Shown here: positions 27,619-37,945 of the stretch, in pieces
Layout of the letters: every line of letters begins with the position of its first letter
Numbering within the stretch: position 1 is the stretch's first letter
Assembly (NCBI GenBank): GCA_016720465.1
Contig: JADKKO010000004.1
Span: 248,001-312,000, forward strand
Direction: 5' to 3'
Source: Holophagaceae bacterium
Lineage (GTDB): Bacteria; Acidobacteriota; Holophagae; Holophagales; Holophagaceae
DNA: 64,000 nucleotides
Notes under the pieces: model-generated
What the model was told of the DNA's origin: nothing
The model's input: the letters and a program-made list of their open reading frames with translations, nothing else
Databases searched by the model: none
Position numbers and translations under genes: made by a program

Positions 27619-28793
27619 GGGTTGTTCCCATCGGTGAGGGCCTGGAGTTCGGCGGTAAGAAGATGGGCGGCGTGCAGGCGGCGTAGCGAGGCCACCTGGG
27701 CTTCCAAGAGCTGGCGGCGGATGGGCAGCGCTTCAGAAGGCCGCTCCTTCCCTTCGCTAAGACGCATGCCCACGGCGCGGAGCGCGGTATCGAAGGATGC
27801 GAAGGGCGTTGGCGCGGATGTGTTCACAAGCCGGGTCAGAGCCGATTGGAAACGCGCATCCAGCTCAATCCTGGCAATCTCCAGTTCCTGTTTGGCCGCG
27901 GAGAGATTGGCCTCGGTTTCCCGATGGATCGCCCGTGTCTCCCCGGGTCTCGGGAAGCGGTAGGCGAAGCCCAGCTTGGTAATGCGCTCCTCGCCTTCCC
28001 GGCTGGTGCTGCCACGCAGGCTCCACCGGCTCGTAGACAAAGCCTCCTGCTGGCGAAGGGTTTGCTCCTCCAGCTCCAACCTCGCGTCGATGGCGCGTCG
28101 AAGCGAGCTGCGATCGAACCGGGCTGGTAGATCCTGGGCAGGCAAGAAGACGGGATCTCCGGAATCTGCCAGAGGAACCGGCGCAGCAGGCACGGCTGAA
28201 ACCGTGCGCAGGTTCGCCCATGCCTGCAGGCGATTCCGCCGGGCCTCATCCAAATCTAATTGAGCCTTCAGCGCCTCTCCTTCGACAAGGCTGACTTGGA
28301 AGGCTGGATCAGCCCCAGCCTCCAGCCGGACCCTCGCAGCTTGAAGCCAGGTCTGCACGGTGGTGAGGTCCGCCTCGCGCAGCACCAGCAAGCGTTCCGC
28401 GAGCCAGGCCTCCAGGTAGGCTTGGCGCAAGCGGAACCGGGCCTCGATGCGGGCGGACTCCCGCAGCGCGGGATCTGCTTTACCGAGTGCTTTCTCCAGG
28501 CGCCGTTGGGTGCTCTGGGATAGAAAAAGTGGCAGGTCGATTTCCACTGTGCGGTCGGTTGTGGTTGGGGTCAGCGGCGAACTGCGCGGACCCGCGGAGA
28601 ATCCAATGGATGGACCCTCCCGCAGCAGTCCGCTGGATCCACGGAGCTGTCGCTCCCGGCCAGCCAGCAGTGCTTCAGTTCGAAGCTGTTCAGGGCTGGT
28701 TCGCGCGCGCTGAAGAATTTCATCATATGAAAGGGGTGCAGATGCCTGCGCAACCAACACGCAGGGCAAGGCCCCCAGGAAAAGGATTCTCAT
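27615..28793 (-). CDS. TolC-family outer-membrane efflux protein
   Basis: 392 residues with a signal peptide (MRILFLGALPCVLVAQASA) and two long helical hairpins with TolC-style repeats (RLRQAYLEAWLAERLLVL and LDARFQSALTRLVN). It is a little shorter than typical TolC (about 430-470). It is expected to form the outer-membrane channel of the pump encoded next to it, and overlaps the adaptor gene by four bases. Confidence 0.88.
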   Translation of the reverse strand: MRILFLGALPCVLVAQASAPLSYDEILQRARTSPEQLRTEALLAGRERQLRGSSGLLREGPSIGFSAGPRSSPLTPTTTDRTVEIDLPLFLSQSTQRRLEKALGKADPALRESARIEARFRLRQAYLEAWLAERLLVLREADLTTVQTWLQAARVRLEAGADPAFQVSLVEGEALKAQLDLDEARRNRLQAWANLRTVSAVPAAPVPLADSGDPVFLPAQDLPARFDRSSLRRAIDARLELEEQTLRQQEALSTSRWSLRGSTSREGEERITKLGFAYRFPRPGETRAIHRETEANLSAAKQELEIARIELDARFQSALTRLVNTSAPTPFASFDTALRAVGMRLSEGKERPSEALPIRRQLLEAQVASLRRLHAAHLLTAELQALTDGNNP

Positions 28794-28862
28794 TCAGACC
28801 TCGGAAGAAGGACGGATAGCCAGGCAGGGCTAGGCCCGGCGACGCTCGAATTCAGCGGTTCC

Positions 28863-29129
28863 TCACGCCTTCGGCGGGTCCTTCTCTGGCTCGATGTTGA
28901 GGCTGATCAACGCAGGCGCCTGCTCATGTTCATAACGGTTCCGCGGAAGCGGATCGGGTGGCGGCGGTGTCGGGGTGGTAGGAAGGGGCGCCACCGAGCA
29001 GCCATCGGAGCAAAGGAGCTGGCAGATTTGAACACACTCGGTGTTGCCGTCTTCACAGCGGTCGAGACCCGCCGCACCCACGTAGAATGCGGTGAGCACC
29101 AGGAATAGAGCCGCGATCCAGCGCCTCAA
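28863..29129 (-). CDS. Small Cys-rich exported or membrane-anchored protein
   Basis: 88 residues from a TTG start at 29129, chosen because GGGAGGG lies a few bases upstream and the start overlaps the preceding stop as TTGA. A hydrophobic helix (WIAALFLVLTAFYVGAAG) is followed by CEDGNTECVQICQLLCSDGC, five cysteines in 20 residues, then a Pro-rich stretch and an acidic tail. It may be anchored at the membrane with the Cys cluster in the periplasm. It lies 69 bases upstream of the tolC-like gene on the same strand, so a metal-binding accessory of the pump is a reasonable guess. No family is recognised. Confidence 0.55.
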   Translation of the reverse strand: MRRWIAALFLVLTAFYVGAAGLDRCEDGNTECVQICQLLCSDGCSVAPLPTTPTPPPPDPLPRNRYEHEQAPALISLNIEPEKDPPKA

Positions 29130-29281
29130 CGAGCCCTCCCGGGGCGGTGGCTTTGGGTCGCATGGTGCAGGCACAGGCCGTAGAACATGGATTTGCCGAT
29201 GCAATTGTAGACGATGTGGTAGTGGACATTGTTTTCAAGCGGGACCTTCAGAGCACAGGCTGGAATGCCTTGGCGCGACAT
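29126..29281 (-). CDS. Putative 51-residue Cys/His-rich protein
   Basis: A short open frame from ATG at 29281, beginning MSRQGIPACALKVPLENN. It holds three cysteines and five histidines (VHYHIVYNC, GLCLHHATQSH). Its stop overlaps the TTG start of the next small gene (TTGA), an arrangement common for real coupled genes in this window. No strong ribosome binding site is visible and no homolog is known to me, so it may not be translated. If real it heads the metal-efflux cluster. Confidence 0.35.
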   Translation of the reverse strand: MSRQGIPACALKVPLENNVHYHIVYNCIGKSMFYGLCLHHATQSHRPGRAR

Positions 29282-29381
29282 GGGGGGCCCTTTCAATACA
29301 CGAGCAGTGTAACGGTCTTGCACAATGTCCCAGGCCAAGGTCTTCGAAAGCCTGAGAATGGGCTGTCGTGGCTCAGAAATG

Positions 29382-29394
29382 CTTGGATTCCAAG
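29382..29394. promoter_or_regulatory. Palindrome in the spacer upstream of the efflux cluster
   Basis: CTTGGATTCCAAG is a perfect 6+1+6 inverted repeat in the 245-bp region between the small Cys/His frames (minus) and the GNAT gene (plus). It could be an operator for either side. No metal-regulator gene is adjacent. Confidence 0.3.
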
Positions 29395-29526
29395 ATGACA
29401 AGGGACTCTGACCGAGAAACTCAGGCCCGGTTCACAGGCCCGTTCCATAAAATCCTCGAACTAGCGACGCAGAAGACACTCCGCCTTCACAGGCAACTCG
29501 GATGCTTAGGTTCCAGAGGTGTACCC

Positions 29527-30057
29527 ATGGACCCCGCTCCGCTCGAAATCCAATCGCCCCGCTACGTAGTCCGTCCCCTGGAAAGCGAAGATTTCTGGCA
29601 TCTGCGCCGCCTCGAAGGCGAAATCTGGGGCGGGGATGCCACCGGCCAGCTCTGTCCTTATTACCTGCGGCTCTGCACGGAACTCTACCCCGAGTGGTGC
29701 TTCATCGCGCTGGATGGCGACCGGCCTGTGGGGTATGTGCTGAACTTTCCGAATGGCAAGGTGGCCTACTGCGCCACGCTTGCGGTGCATCCCGACTACC
29801 AGAAGGGCAAGGTCAACTACCTGCTGATCCGCGCCATGCTGGGCAAACTTTTTCAGGAAGAGATGAGCGAGTGCCGCTTCCTGGTGGAACCGGAGAACCG
29901 GGATGCCCGCAGCGTCCACAACGCCCTTGGCGCCCGCGTCGTGCGCGAAGTGGACGACTACTACCAACGGGGGGACCGCCGCCTCTGGTCCGCCATCACC
30001 AAGGCGGATCTCGACCGCGCCCGGGCCCGGTACACCCGGTTGCGGCTGGTGTCGTGA
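29527..30057 (+). CDS. GNAT family N-acetyltransferase
   Basis: 176 residues from MDPAPLEIQSPRYVVRPLE, with AGAGG upstream. The acetyl-CoA site is seen in ATLAVHPDYQKGKVNYLLIRAML and the later strand in RFLVEPENRDARSVHNALGARVVREVDDYY. The substrate is unknown; the size is that of RimI-like enzymes. It overlaps the PlsC-like gene by four bases (GTGA), forming a GNAT-PlsC-arginase group. Confidence 0.85.
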   Translation: MDPAPLEIQSPRYVVRPLESEDFWHLRRLEGEIWGGDATGQLCPYYLRLCTELYPEWCFIALDGDRPVGYVLNFPNGKVAYCATLAVHPDYQKGKVNYLLIRAMLGKLFQEEMSECRFLVEPENRDARSVHNALGARVVREVDDYYQRGDRRLWSAITKADLDRARARYTRLRLVS

Positions 30058-30821
30058 GCTCTGGCCAGAGCCTGCCCGTCACCGGCTGGAAGTACCCATA
30101 CCTGCCGGCCGAACCGGATGCACCCAGGGGAGCCTGGCATCCCCGGACACTCTGGGCCTGGGGAACGGCGCTCGCCGCCACCGGCTACATCCTGCCCAGG
30201 CTCGGCAGGGCCCAGGAACCCGCCCAGGCGCTGAGCCGCTGGTCGCGGAACCTGTTGCGCGCGCTCCAGGTGGAAGTGGAATTATCCGCGCCGGTTCCGG
30301 AAGGAGCCCAGCTCTGGGTGGCCAACCACCTCAGCTGGCTGGATCCGGCGGTGCTCATGGCCCAACGGTCCATGGGAACCCTGGCCAAGGCCGAGGTCGC
30401 CGCCTATCCCCTGCTGGGCCGCCATGCGCGCCGCGCGGGCCTGCTGTTTGTGGATCGGGAGGACCCGGGATCCCGTGCCGCCGCTCTGCTTGAACTTGTC
30501 CGCCATTGGCGGGCGGGCGCGCCCTTCCTGCTCTTCCCCGAAGGCACCACCACCAGCGGAAAGAGGCTGGCTCCGTTCTATGAAGGCGGTTTGAGGGCCG
30601 CTTTCCGCTTGGGGCTCACTGTGCTGCCCATGCGCCTGGACAGCCCCGACCCCCATTACCCTTGGATCGGCGAAGCCTCCCTGGCCCCGCACCTCCAGGC
30701 CCTCTGCCGTTCACGGCGGACCCGGGTGAGGCTCCGGCCGGGCCCAGTGATGACCGCCACCGGCGATGAAGAGGCCTGGCTGCGGTCCCTCCGGTCGCAT
30801 CTTGAGCCGCCCCCGCATTGA
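30054..30821 (+). CDS. PlsC-like 1-acyl-glycerol-3-phosphate acyltransferase family protein
   Basis: 255 residues from a GTG overlapping the previous stop (GTGA). The acyltransferase motifs are NHLSWLDP (H-x4-D catalytic pair) and LLFPEGTTTSG, with a membrane-associated N-terminal segment. The family transfers acyl chains to lysophosphatidic acid or to other lyso-lipids such as lyso-ornithine lipid. It is followed after 13 bases by the arginase-family gene. Confidence 0.85.
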   Translation: MSSGQSLPVTGWKYPYLPAEPDAPRGAWHPRTLWAWGTALAATGYILPRLGRAQEPAQALSRWSRNLLRALQVEVELSAPVPEGAQLWVANHLSWLDPAVLMAQRSMGTLAKAEVAAYPLLGRHARRAGLLFVDREDPGSRAAALLELVRHWRAGAPFLLFPEGTTTSGKRLAPFYEGGLRAAFRLGLTVLPMRLDSPDPHYPWIGEASLAPHLQALCRSRRTRVRLRPGPVMTATGDEEAWLRSLRSHLEPPPH

Positions 30822-30834
30822 GGTATCTGCGCCC

Positions 30835-31779
30835 ATGACCCCTGATTTGCTGCTCCAAGGCCTCCGCACGGGCCTTACTCCCTTCCTCGGCCTGCCCCTC
30901 CAGCTCGAGCCTTCGGAGGTTCCGGGCGTGGTGCTCGGCGCGCCCTTCGATGGCGGAGTGCTCAACCGCCCCGGCGCGCGCCTGGGCCCGTGGGCGCTGC
31001 GCGCCGCGAGTCTGGGCATGGGAAGGCTGCCCATGCCCCTGCGGCTCCAGGGCAGCGGTTCGGATGAGGTTGCCCGGGGCTTCGCAGCCCTGGATTGGGT
31101 GGACGGCGGCAACATCCCCACCCGGCCCTTCGGCATCGAGGAGGCGCTCACGGCCGTGCAGGAAACCGTGACGGCGTGGATCGGCCTGGGTGCACGGACA
31201 CTCATGCTGGGCGGCGACCACCTGATGACCCTGGGCGCCCTGCGGGCTCATTGGCGGAAGCACGGAAAACTGGGCCTGCTCCACTTCGACGCCCATCCGG
31301 ACGCGGGAAACGGCGAGGCCTGGGGCACCGTCCACCACCACGGGACTTGGGTCCGGGCCGCCATCGAAGAAGGCCTGGTAGACCCCCGGCGCACGGTGCA
31401 GATCGGCCTGCGGGCTCCACGTTTCGAGAGCGAGGAACTGGCCTTCCTCGCCAACGCCGGCGTGCGGATGTGGACGCCCTGGGATCTCCGCGATGGCCGC
31501 CTGGCGGCGCAGCTGCAGGGCGACATCGCCCGGGTGGCCCAAGGGCCGGCTTACGTGTCCTTGGATCTCGATGTGCTCGATCCCGCCCATTGCCCGGCGG
31601 TGGCGGAACCCGTTCCGGGCGGCCTGAGCGTGGTGGAGCTCATCGCGCTGCTGCAGCCCATCCACCGCTGGCCCGCCCCCTGGGTGGGGGCCGACGTGAT
31701 GGAGCTGGCGCCGACCCTGGGGGGCGCCGGGGACAGCGCGCGGGTGGCTGCCCACCTCGCGTTACAGCTATTTCCCTGA
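30835..31779 (+). CDS. Arginase/agmatinase/formiminoglutamase family hydrolase
   Basis: 314 residues from MTPDLLLQGLRTGLTP. All metal-binding motifs are present: GGDHLMT, HFDAHPD and SLDLDVLDPAHCPAV, which bind the two Mn2+ ions. The family cleaves guanidino groups of arginine, agmatine or related substrates. Which substrate is used is not clear from motifs. Its place after a PlsC-like gene raises the possibility of ornithine supply. Confidence 0.88.
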   Translation: MTPDLLLQGLRTGLTPFLGLPLQLEPSEVPGVVLGAPFDGGVLNRPGARLGPWALRAASLGMGRLPMPLRLQGSGSDEVARGFAALDWVDGGNIPTRPFGIEEALTAVQETVTAWIGLGARTLMLGGDHLMTLGALRAHWRKHGKLGLLHFDAHPDAGNGEAWGTVHHHGTWVRAAIEEGLVDPRRTVQIGLRAPRFESEELAFLANAGVRMWTPWDLRDGRLAAQLQGDIARVAQGPAYVSLDLDVLDPAHCPAVAEPVPGGLSVVELIALLQPIHRWPAPWVGADVMELAPTLGGAGDSARVAAHLALQLFP

Positions 31780-31864
31780 ACCGTCCCGCGGAAATCCAGG
31801 AACCTTCACGGGGCTTTCACACCTGGAAACCATCCTGGTGGTCATGAACCGAGCGAGGTGTTCC

Positions 31865-32380
31865 ATGCCCATCAGCAACTGGATGTTCCTCCTGCAGCGC
31901 CAGTCCGGGGCCAACGAACCCATCACCTGGAATGAGATGGTGGTCGGCTATGATTTCGGCCTCCTGAAACCCGCGGACATCCAGTCCTGGGTCCAAAGCC
32001 ACGGCTTCCGCGGCGAGGCCTGCGAGCGGCTCGTGGGCCTGGAGGGCGGAGGCCTGGACCGTTTTGAGGAAACGCTTTGGGAGGCCTGCCGCGAATGCAC
32101 CGGCAAGCTGCCGCGTCCCGGCGGCACGCGCTGGTCCGCGGCCCAGGACCGCTGGCGGCTGGCCCTCATCCGGGACGCCCTGCAGGCGGACCTCACGAGC
32201 GAGGCGCTGGCGATCATCCTCGAAAACATCTGGGAGCGCGTGGGCTGCCCCGAGGACATGGTCGGCCTTTGGCACGCCGGCGCGCCCTGGGAAAAACGCA
32301 AGGCCACCGTGGACTATGAAGCGCTGCACGATTTCCTGCGCAAGCGGCAGAAGGACGACGGGGATCTGGTTCCGGCCTAG
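31865..32380 (+). CDS. Hypothetical protein
   Basis: 171 residues from MPISNWMFLLQRQSGANEPITWNE, with GCGAGGTG upstream; an in-frame start at 31838 is less well placed. It is mostly helical, rich in Trp and Glu (RFEETLWEACRECTG, LAIILENIWERVGCPEDM), with no signal peptide or membrane segment. I do not recognise a family. It is 85 bases after the arginase-family gene and just before a tandem repeat block. Confidence 0.65.
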   Translation: MPISNWMFLLQRQSGANEPITWNEMVVGYDFGLLKPADIQSWVQSHGFRGEACERLVGLEGGGLDRFEETLWEACRECTGKLPRPGGTRWSAAQDRWRLALIRDALQADLTSEALAIILENIWERVGCPEDMVGLWHAGAPWEKRKATVDYEALHDFLRKRQKDDGDLVPA

Positions 32381-32397
32381 GCCTTTCGCCCACAGTC

Positions 32398-32497
32398 AAG
32401 CTATCAGCCAACAGCTATGAGCCATGAGCCATGAGCCATGAGCCAACATGAATGAGCAAAGCTGATAGCTGATAGCTGAAAGCTGAAAGCTGATAGC
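32398..32497. repeat. Two tandem heptamer arrays in one spacer
   Basis: Four perfect copies of ATGAGCC fill 32417-32444. Five copies of AGCTGAT/AGCTGAA plus AGC fill 32460-32497. AGCTATCAGC at 32398-32407 is the reverse complement of GCTGATAGCT inside the second array, so a hairpin can form across the block. The unit length of seven matches the array at 611-650. Confidence 0.9.
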
Positions 32498-32500
32498 CCA

Positions 32501-33655
32501 CTAGGCCTTCAAGGCGCGATCCAGGTCCTCGATGAGATCGCGGACATCCTCGACGCCCACGCTCAGGCGCAACAGGGAATCGGTGATGCCGAGCCTGGCG
32601 CGGTCGCCTTCCGGGACGCTGCCGTGGGTCATGGACACGGGATGGCAGATCAGGCTCTCCACGCCGCCCAGGGATTCCGCGAGCGCAAAAATCTTGAAGG
32701 CCGCGGCCATCCGGCGCGTGCGTTCGGCATCGCCGGTGTCGAAGCTGACGATGCCCGAAAAACCGGACATCTGGCGCTTGGCGAGTCCATGCTGGGGATG
32801 CGATTCCAGGCCCGGGTAGTAGACCGCCTTCAAATCCTTGCGCGCTTCCAGCCAGCGTGCGATCTCAAGCGCGTTGGCGTTGTGGCGTTCCATGCGCAGG
32901 TGCAGGGTCTTGGTGCCCCGCAGGATGAGCCAGCTTTCCATGGGCGAGAGGATGGCGCCCGCCGCGTTCTGGATGAAATGCAGCCGCTCGCTCAGTTCAC
33001 GCGAATTCGTGACCGCCACGCCGCCGATGCTGTCGCTATGCCCATTCAAGTATTTGGTCGTGGAATGGAAGACGAGGTCGGCGCCGAAATCCAGGGGCCG
33101 CTGGTTGAAGGGGGTGGCGAAGGTGTTGTCCACGGCCAACAGCGCCGAGGTGCCCAGCTCCTTGAGCAGGCCCCGCACCGCCGCGATATCCGTGATCCCC
33201 AGCATCGGATTGGTGGGCGTCTCCAGCATCACGAGTTTCGTGTTGGGCCGGATGGCCCCGCGCAGCGCCTTCAAATCCGAGGTATCCACCTGGGTGTAGG
33301 CCAGCCCGAAGCGGGCCATGACCTTGTCCACCAGGCGGAAGGTGCCGCCGTAGACGTTGTCGCCGAGCACCAGATGGTCGCCGCTGGAGAGCAGTTCCAG
33401 GATGGCCTGGGTCGCGGCCAGGCCCGACGCGAAGGCGACGCCGAAGTCCGCCCCTTCCAAAGCGGCCAGGTTGCCTTCCACCGCATCCCGGGTGGGGTTG
33501 CGGGTGCGGGCGTACTCGAAGCCGCGGTGCTGGTTCAGGCCTTCCTGGATGTAGGTCGATGTGAAATAGACCGGCGTCATGATGGCGCCGCTGTAGGGAT
33601 CCGGCTGCTGGCCCGCGTGGATGCAGGTGGTGGCGAAGCGCTGCGTGGTGGTCAT
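32501..33655 (-). CDS. Cys/Met metabolism PLP enzyme (cystathionine gamma-synthase/lyase family)
   Basis: 384 residues from MTTTQRFATTCIHAGQQPDP. Signatures are YARTRNPTRDAVEGNLAALEG, SGLAATQAIL, DNTFATPFNQRPLDFGAD and the PLP lysine in HSTTKYLNGHSD. The family covers cystathionine gamma-synthase, cystathionine gamma-lyase and methionine gamma-lyase, which are hard to separate by eye. The gene is divergent from the lipoprotein gene; about 46 bases lie between the starts. Confidence 0.92.
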   Translation of the reverse strand: MTTTQRFATTCIHAGQQPDPYSGAIMTPVYFTSTYIQEGLNQHRGFEYARTRNPTRDAVEGNLAALEGADFGVAFASGLAATQAILELLSSGDHLVLGDNVYGGTFRLVDKVMARFGLAYTQVDTSDLKALRGAIRPNTKLVMLETPTNPMLGITDIAAVRGLLKELGTSALLAVDNTFATPFNQRPLDFGADLVFHSTTKYLNGHSDSIGGVAVTNSRELSERLHFIQNAAGAILSPMESWLILRGTKTLHLRMERHNANALEIARWLEARKDLKAVYYPGLESHPQHGLAKRQMSGFSGIVSFDTGDAERTRRMAAAFKIFALAESLGGVESLICHPVSMTHGSVPEGDRARLGITDSLLRLSVGVEDVRDLIEDLDRALKA

Positions 33656-33701
33656 GAAAATCCCTGGGCCGGACATCGGCCAAAGCTCTAGCATAGAACC
33701 C

Positions 33702-34127
33702 ATGCGCCCGATCGCCCTTACGGCTTTGACACTTTGTAGCCTCCTGGGCTGCAAGCAGGGCAGCCCCGAGGACCAGGTGCGGGAAGCCTTCGCCTCCACG
33801 GTCGAAGCCCTGGAGAAGAGCGACGCGGGCGCGGCCTCGGACATGCTGTCCCAGGATTTCCAGGGCCCTGAAGGCATGGACCGCGGCGCGGCGCGGCTCT
33901 ATCTGATGGGCGTGTTCCGGCATCAGAAAGTGGGCGTGGCCGTGCTGGCCAACAAGGTGCAGATCAACCGGGACGGGGCTACGCAGGCGGTGGAGCTGGT
34001 GCTCACGGCCAAAGGCGGCGGCCTGATTCCCGAGGACATGGGGCGGCGGAGTTTTGTCATCCGATGGAGAAAGATTGGGAGCCACTGGAAGATCCGGAGC
34101 GTCGAATCCATGGGGCCGAATCCATAA
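33702..34127 (+). CDS. Lipoprotein with NTF2/SnoaL-like domain
   Basis: 141 residues from MRPIALTALTLCSLLGCKQG; LLGC is a lipobox, so the mature protein starts at Cys17. The rest (VREAFASTVEALEKSDAGAASDMLS ... FVIRWRKIGSHWKIRSVESMG) has the helix then curved-sheet pattern of NTF2-like proteins. Function is unknown. It ends 17 bases before the convergent kinase gene. Confidence 0.75.
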   Translation: MRPIALTALTLCSLLGCKQGSPEDQVREAFASTVEALEKSDAGAASDMLSQDFQGPEGMDRGAARLYLMGVFRHQKVGVAVLANKVQINRDGATQAVELVLTAKGGGLIPEDMGRRSFVIRWRKIGSHWKIRSVESMGPNP

Positions 34128-34144
34128 ATCGGAAAGTTTGGCGG

Positions 34145-35743
34145 CTACTCGCCTGAATTGAAATCGTGCCCCGCGGCCTTCATGCGTTCCGCGAGCGGCC
34201 GGGGAATGCGATGGGCGCGGGCCTCTTCCTTCATCATCATCCGGAACCGCGGATAGGCGTTGAAAGCCCGCGGGTTGACGCCGCTGGCCTTGGCCTTGTG
34301 CAGGAGCGCGGCCATTTCGCCATACTGGCCCATGTGGTAGAGCGCCACCAGATCCAGCGCGTAGGCCCTGGCATTCTGGGGATCCTTCCGCTGCATCATT
34401 TGAAAAAGCTGATGGGCCCTCTGGGGATGGCTCTCGACGTCTCCGGATGCCTCGTTGATGCCCGCTGTTCCGCCGCTCTCCTGCACGGGTTGGGGCCGCT
34501 CTGGACTCATGGGAGGTTCAGGCGCCTTTTCGGCGTCGAAAGGGAGCGGCCTGGGAAGGATCCTGTCCTTCGGCTCCACCGGAATCGCCTTGGGGACCTC
34601 GATCTTTGGAGCCGGCGTCCTGGGGGGCACCGCCGCCGGACTCATCGCGCTGCCGGCCGGGTTGGCCTGGGCGAGGGAGGTTGGAGGATTCGCCGGTTCC
34701 CGCAGCCAGAACCAGGCTCCGGCAGCCGCGAGACCCGCGGCGACGATGAGCCCCGCTGCCCAGATCCCAGCGTTGGATGGGGTCTTGGTGGCGGGCCGGG
34801 CCGCGGCGACCGGGGACGATGTCGCCGTCCTGGCGCTGTTCGCCGCCACCGTGGGTGCCGCCTGGGCCTCCCGGCTGGAGGACTTCATCGACGCGGTGGT
34901 GCCCATGGCCACGCCTCCCAGCCAGTGCGGATCCTTGGCCGAGCGCAGGGCCGCGGACATGACCTCCGCCCGCTGGTAGCGCAGGCTGGGATCCTTCTCG
35001 AGGGCCTGGTCGAGGATGCTCTGCACCGCTGGGCTGATGCCATGGAGATGGGCGGGATCCATGGGTTTTGGTTGTTCGTGGACGATGCGGTAGAGCACCG
35101 TGGCGGTGGTGTCGCCGAGGAAGGGCCGTTCCCCGGCCAGGGCTTCATAGAGGATCACGCCGCACGCGAAGATGTCCGCCCGCGGATCGGGTATGCCTGA
35201 CGAGATGTATTCCGGCGCCATGTAGCCGAAGGTTCCGAGGATCGTTCCGGAGCCCGTCATGTCCGACCCCGCGATGCGCGCGATGCCGAAATCCATGACC
35301 TTCACGAAGGGCCGCCCCTGGTGCCAGTCCACGCGGATGTTGGAGGGCTTGATGTCGCGGTGCATGACGCCCCGGGCGTGGGCGTAGGCCAGCCCATCGC
35401 AGATCTGCGCCACGATCTCCAGGATCTGCGGCCGGGTCAGGCTGTGGTCCAGCAGCAGCGTTTGCAGATCCTGGCCCGGCACATATTCCATGGCCAGGAA
35501 AAGCGTTCCGTCGTCTTCCCCGAATTCATGCACCGTGACCAGGTTCGGATGGTTCAAGGTCCCCGCCGCCCTGGCCTCGCGGTAGAAGCGTTCGCGGGCT
35601 TCCTCTCCCGTGGCGATCTGGGGGCGGATGGTCTTGATGGCCACCTCCCGGCCGATGATCGGATCCCGCCCCAGGAAAACCTCGCCCATGGCCCCTTCGC
35701 CCAAGCGACGCTGGATTTCAAACTTGCCGATGCGGGTTCTCAT
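34145..35743 (-). CDS. Membrane-anchored Ser/Thr protein kinase (PknB-like)
   Basis: 532 residues from MRTRIGKFEIQRRLGEGAMGEV. Kinase motifs are complete: glycine loop LGEGAMGEV, VAIKTI (Lys37), HRDIKPSN and DFG in VMDFGIARIAG. A Ser/Ala/Pro linker leads to one membrane helix (AAGLIVAAGLAAAGAWFWL, about residue 330-350), a Pro-rich extracytoplasmic stretch and a C-terminal helical region with TPR character (QLFQMMQRKDPQNARAYALDLVALYHMGQYGEMAALL). Phosphatase or substrate genes are not adjacent. Confidence 0.9.
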   Translation of the reverse strand: MRTRIGKFEIQRRLGEGAMGEVFLGRDPIIGREVAIKTIRPQIATGEEARERFYREARAAGTLNHPNLVTVHEFGEDDGTLFLAMEYVPGQDLQTLLLDHSLTRPQILEIVAQICDGLAYAHARGVMHRDIKPSNIRVDWHQGRPFVKVMDFGIARIAGSDMTGSGTILGTFGYMAPEYISSGIPDPRADIFACGVILYEALAGERPFLGDTTATVLYRIVHEQPKPMDPAHLHGISPAVQSILDQALEKDPSLRYQRAEVMSAALRSAKDPHWLGGVAMGTTASMKSSSREAQAAPTVAANSARTATSSPVAAARPATKTPSNAGIWAAGLIVAAGLAAAGAWFWLREPANPPTSLAQANPAGSAMSPAAVPPRTPAPKIEVPKAIPVEPKDRILPRPLPFDAEKAPEPPMSPERPQPVQESGGTAGINEASGDVESHPQRAHQLFQMMQRKDPQNARAYALDLVALYHMGQYGEMAALLHKAKASGVNPRAFNAYPRFRMMMKEEARAHRIPRPLAERMKAAGHDFNSGE

Positions 35744-35865
35744 GGGTTCTCGATCTTGGGATAGACGCCCCAGCATAGCCGAGGGTTGACCGGACCTTTC
35801 GGATTATCAGCCGGTGGCGGCGGAGCGATCCCCTCTCCTCGTTCCAAGACTCAAGGCCCTTGGCG

Positions 35866-37872
<2,007 letters not shown>

Positions 37873-37945
37873 CTAGCGGGCTGCGGCCATCCGCCATAGC
37901 TCCCGATGCGGCCTTGAAATCGGTATTCTTGGAAATGGAGTTCCG

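Noticed and set aside
32417..32497. CRISPR-like repeat block
   Set aside because: Units are 7 bp with no spacers and no cas genes are near.
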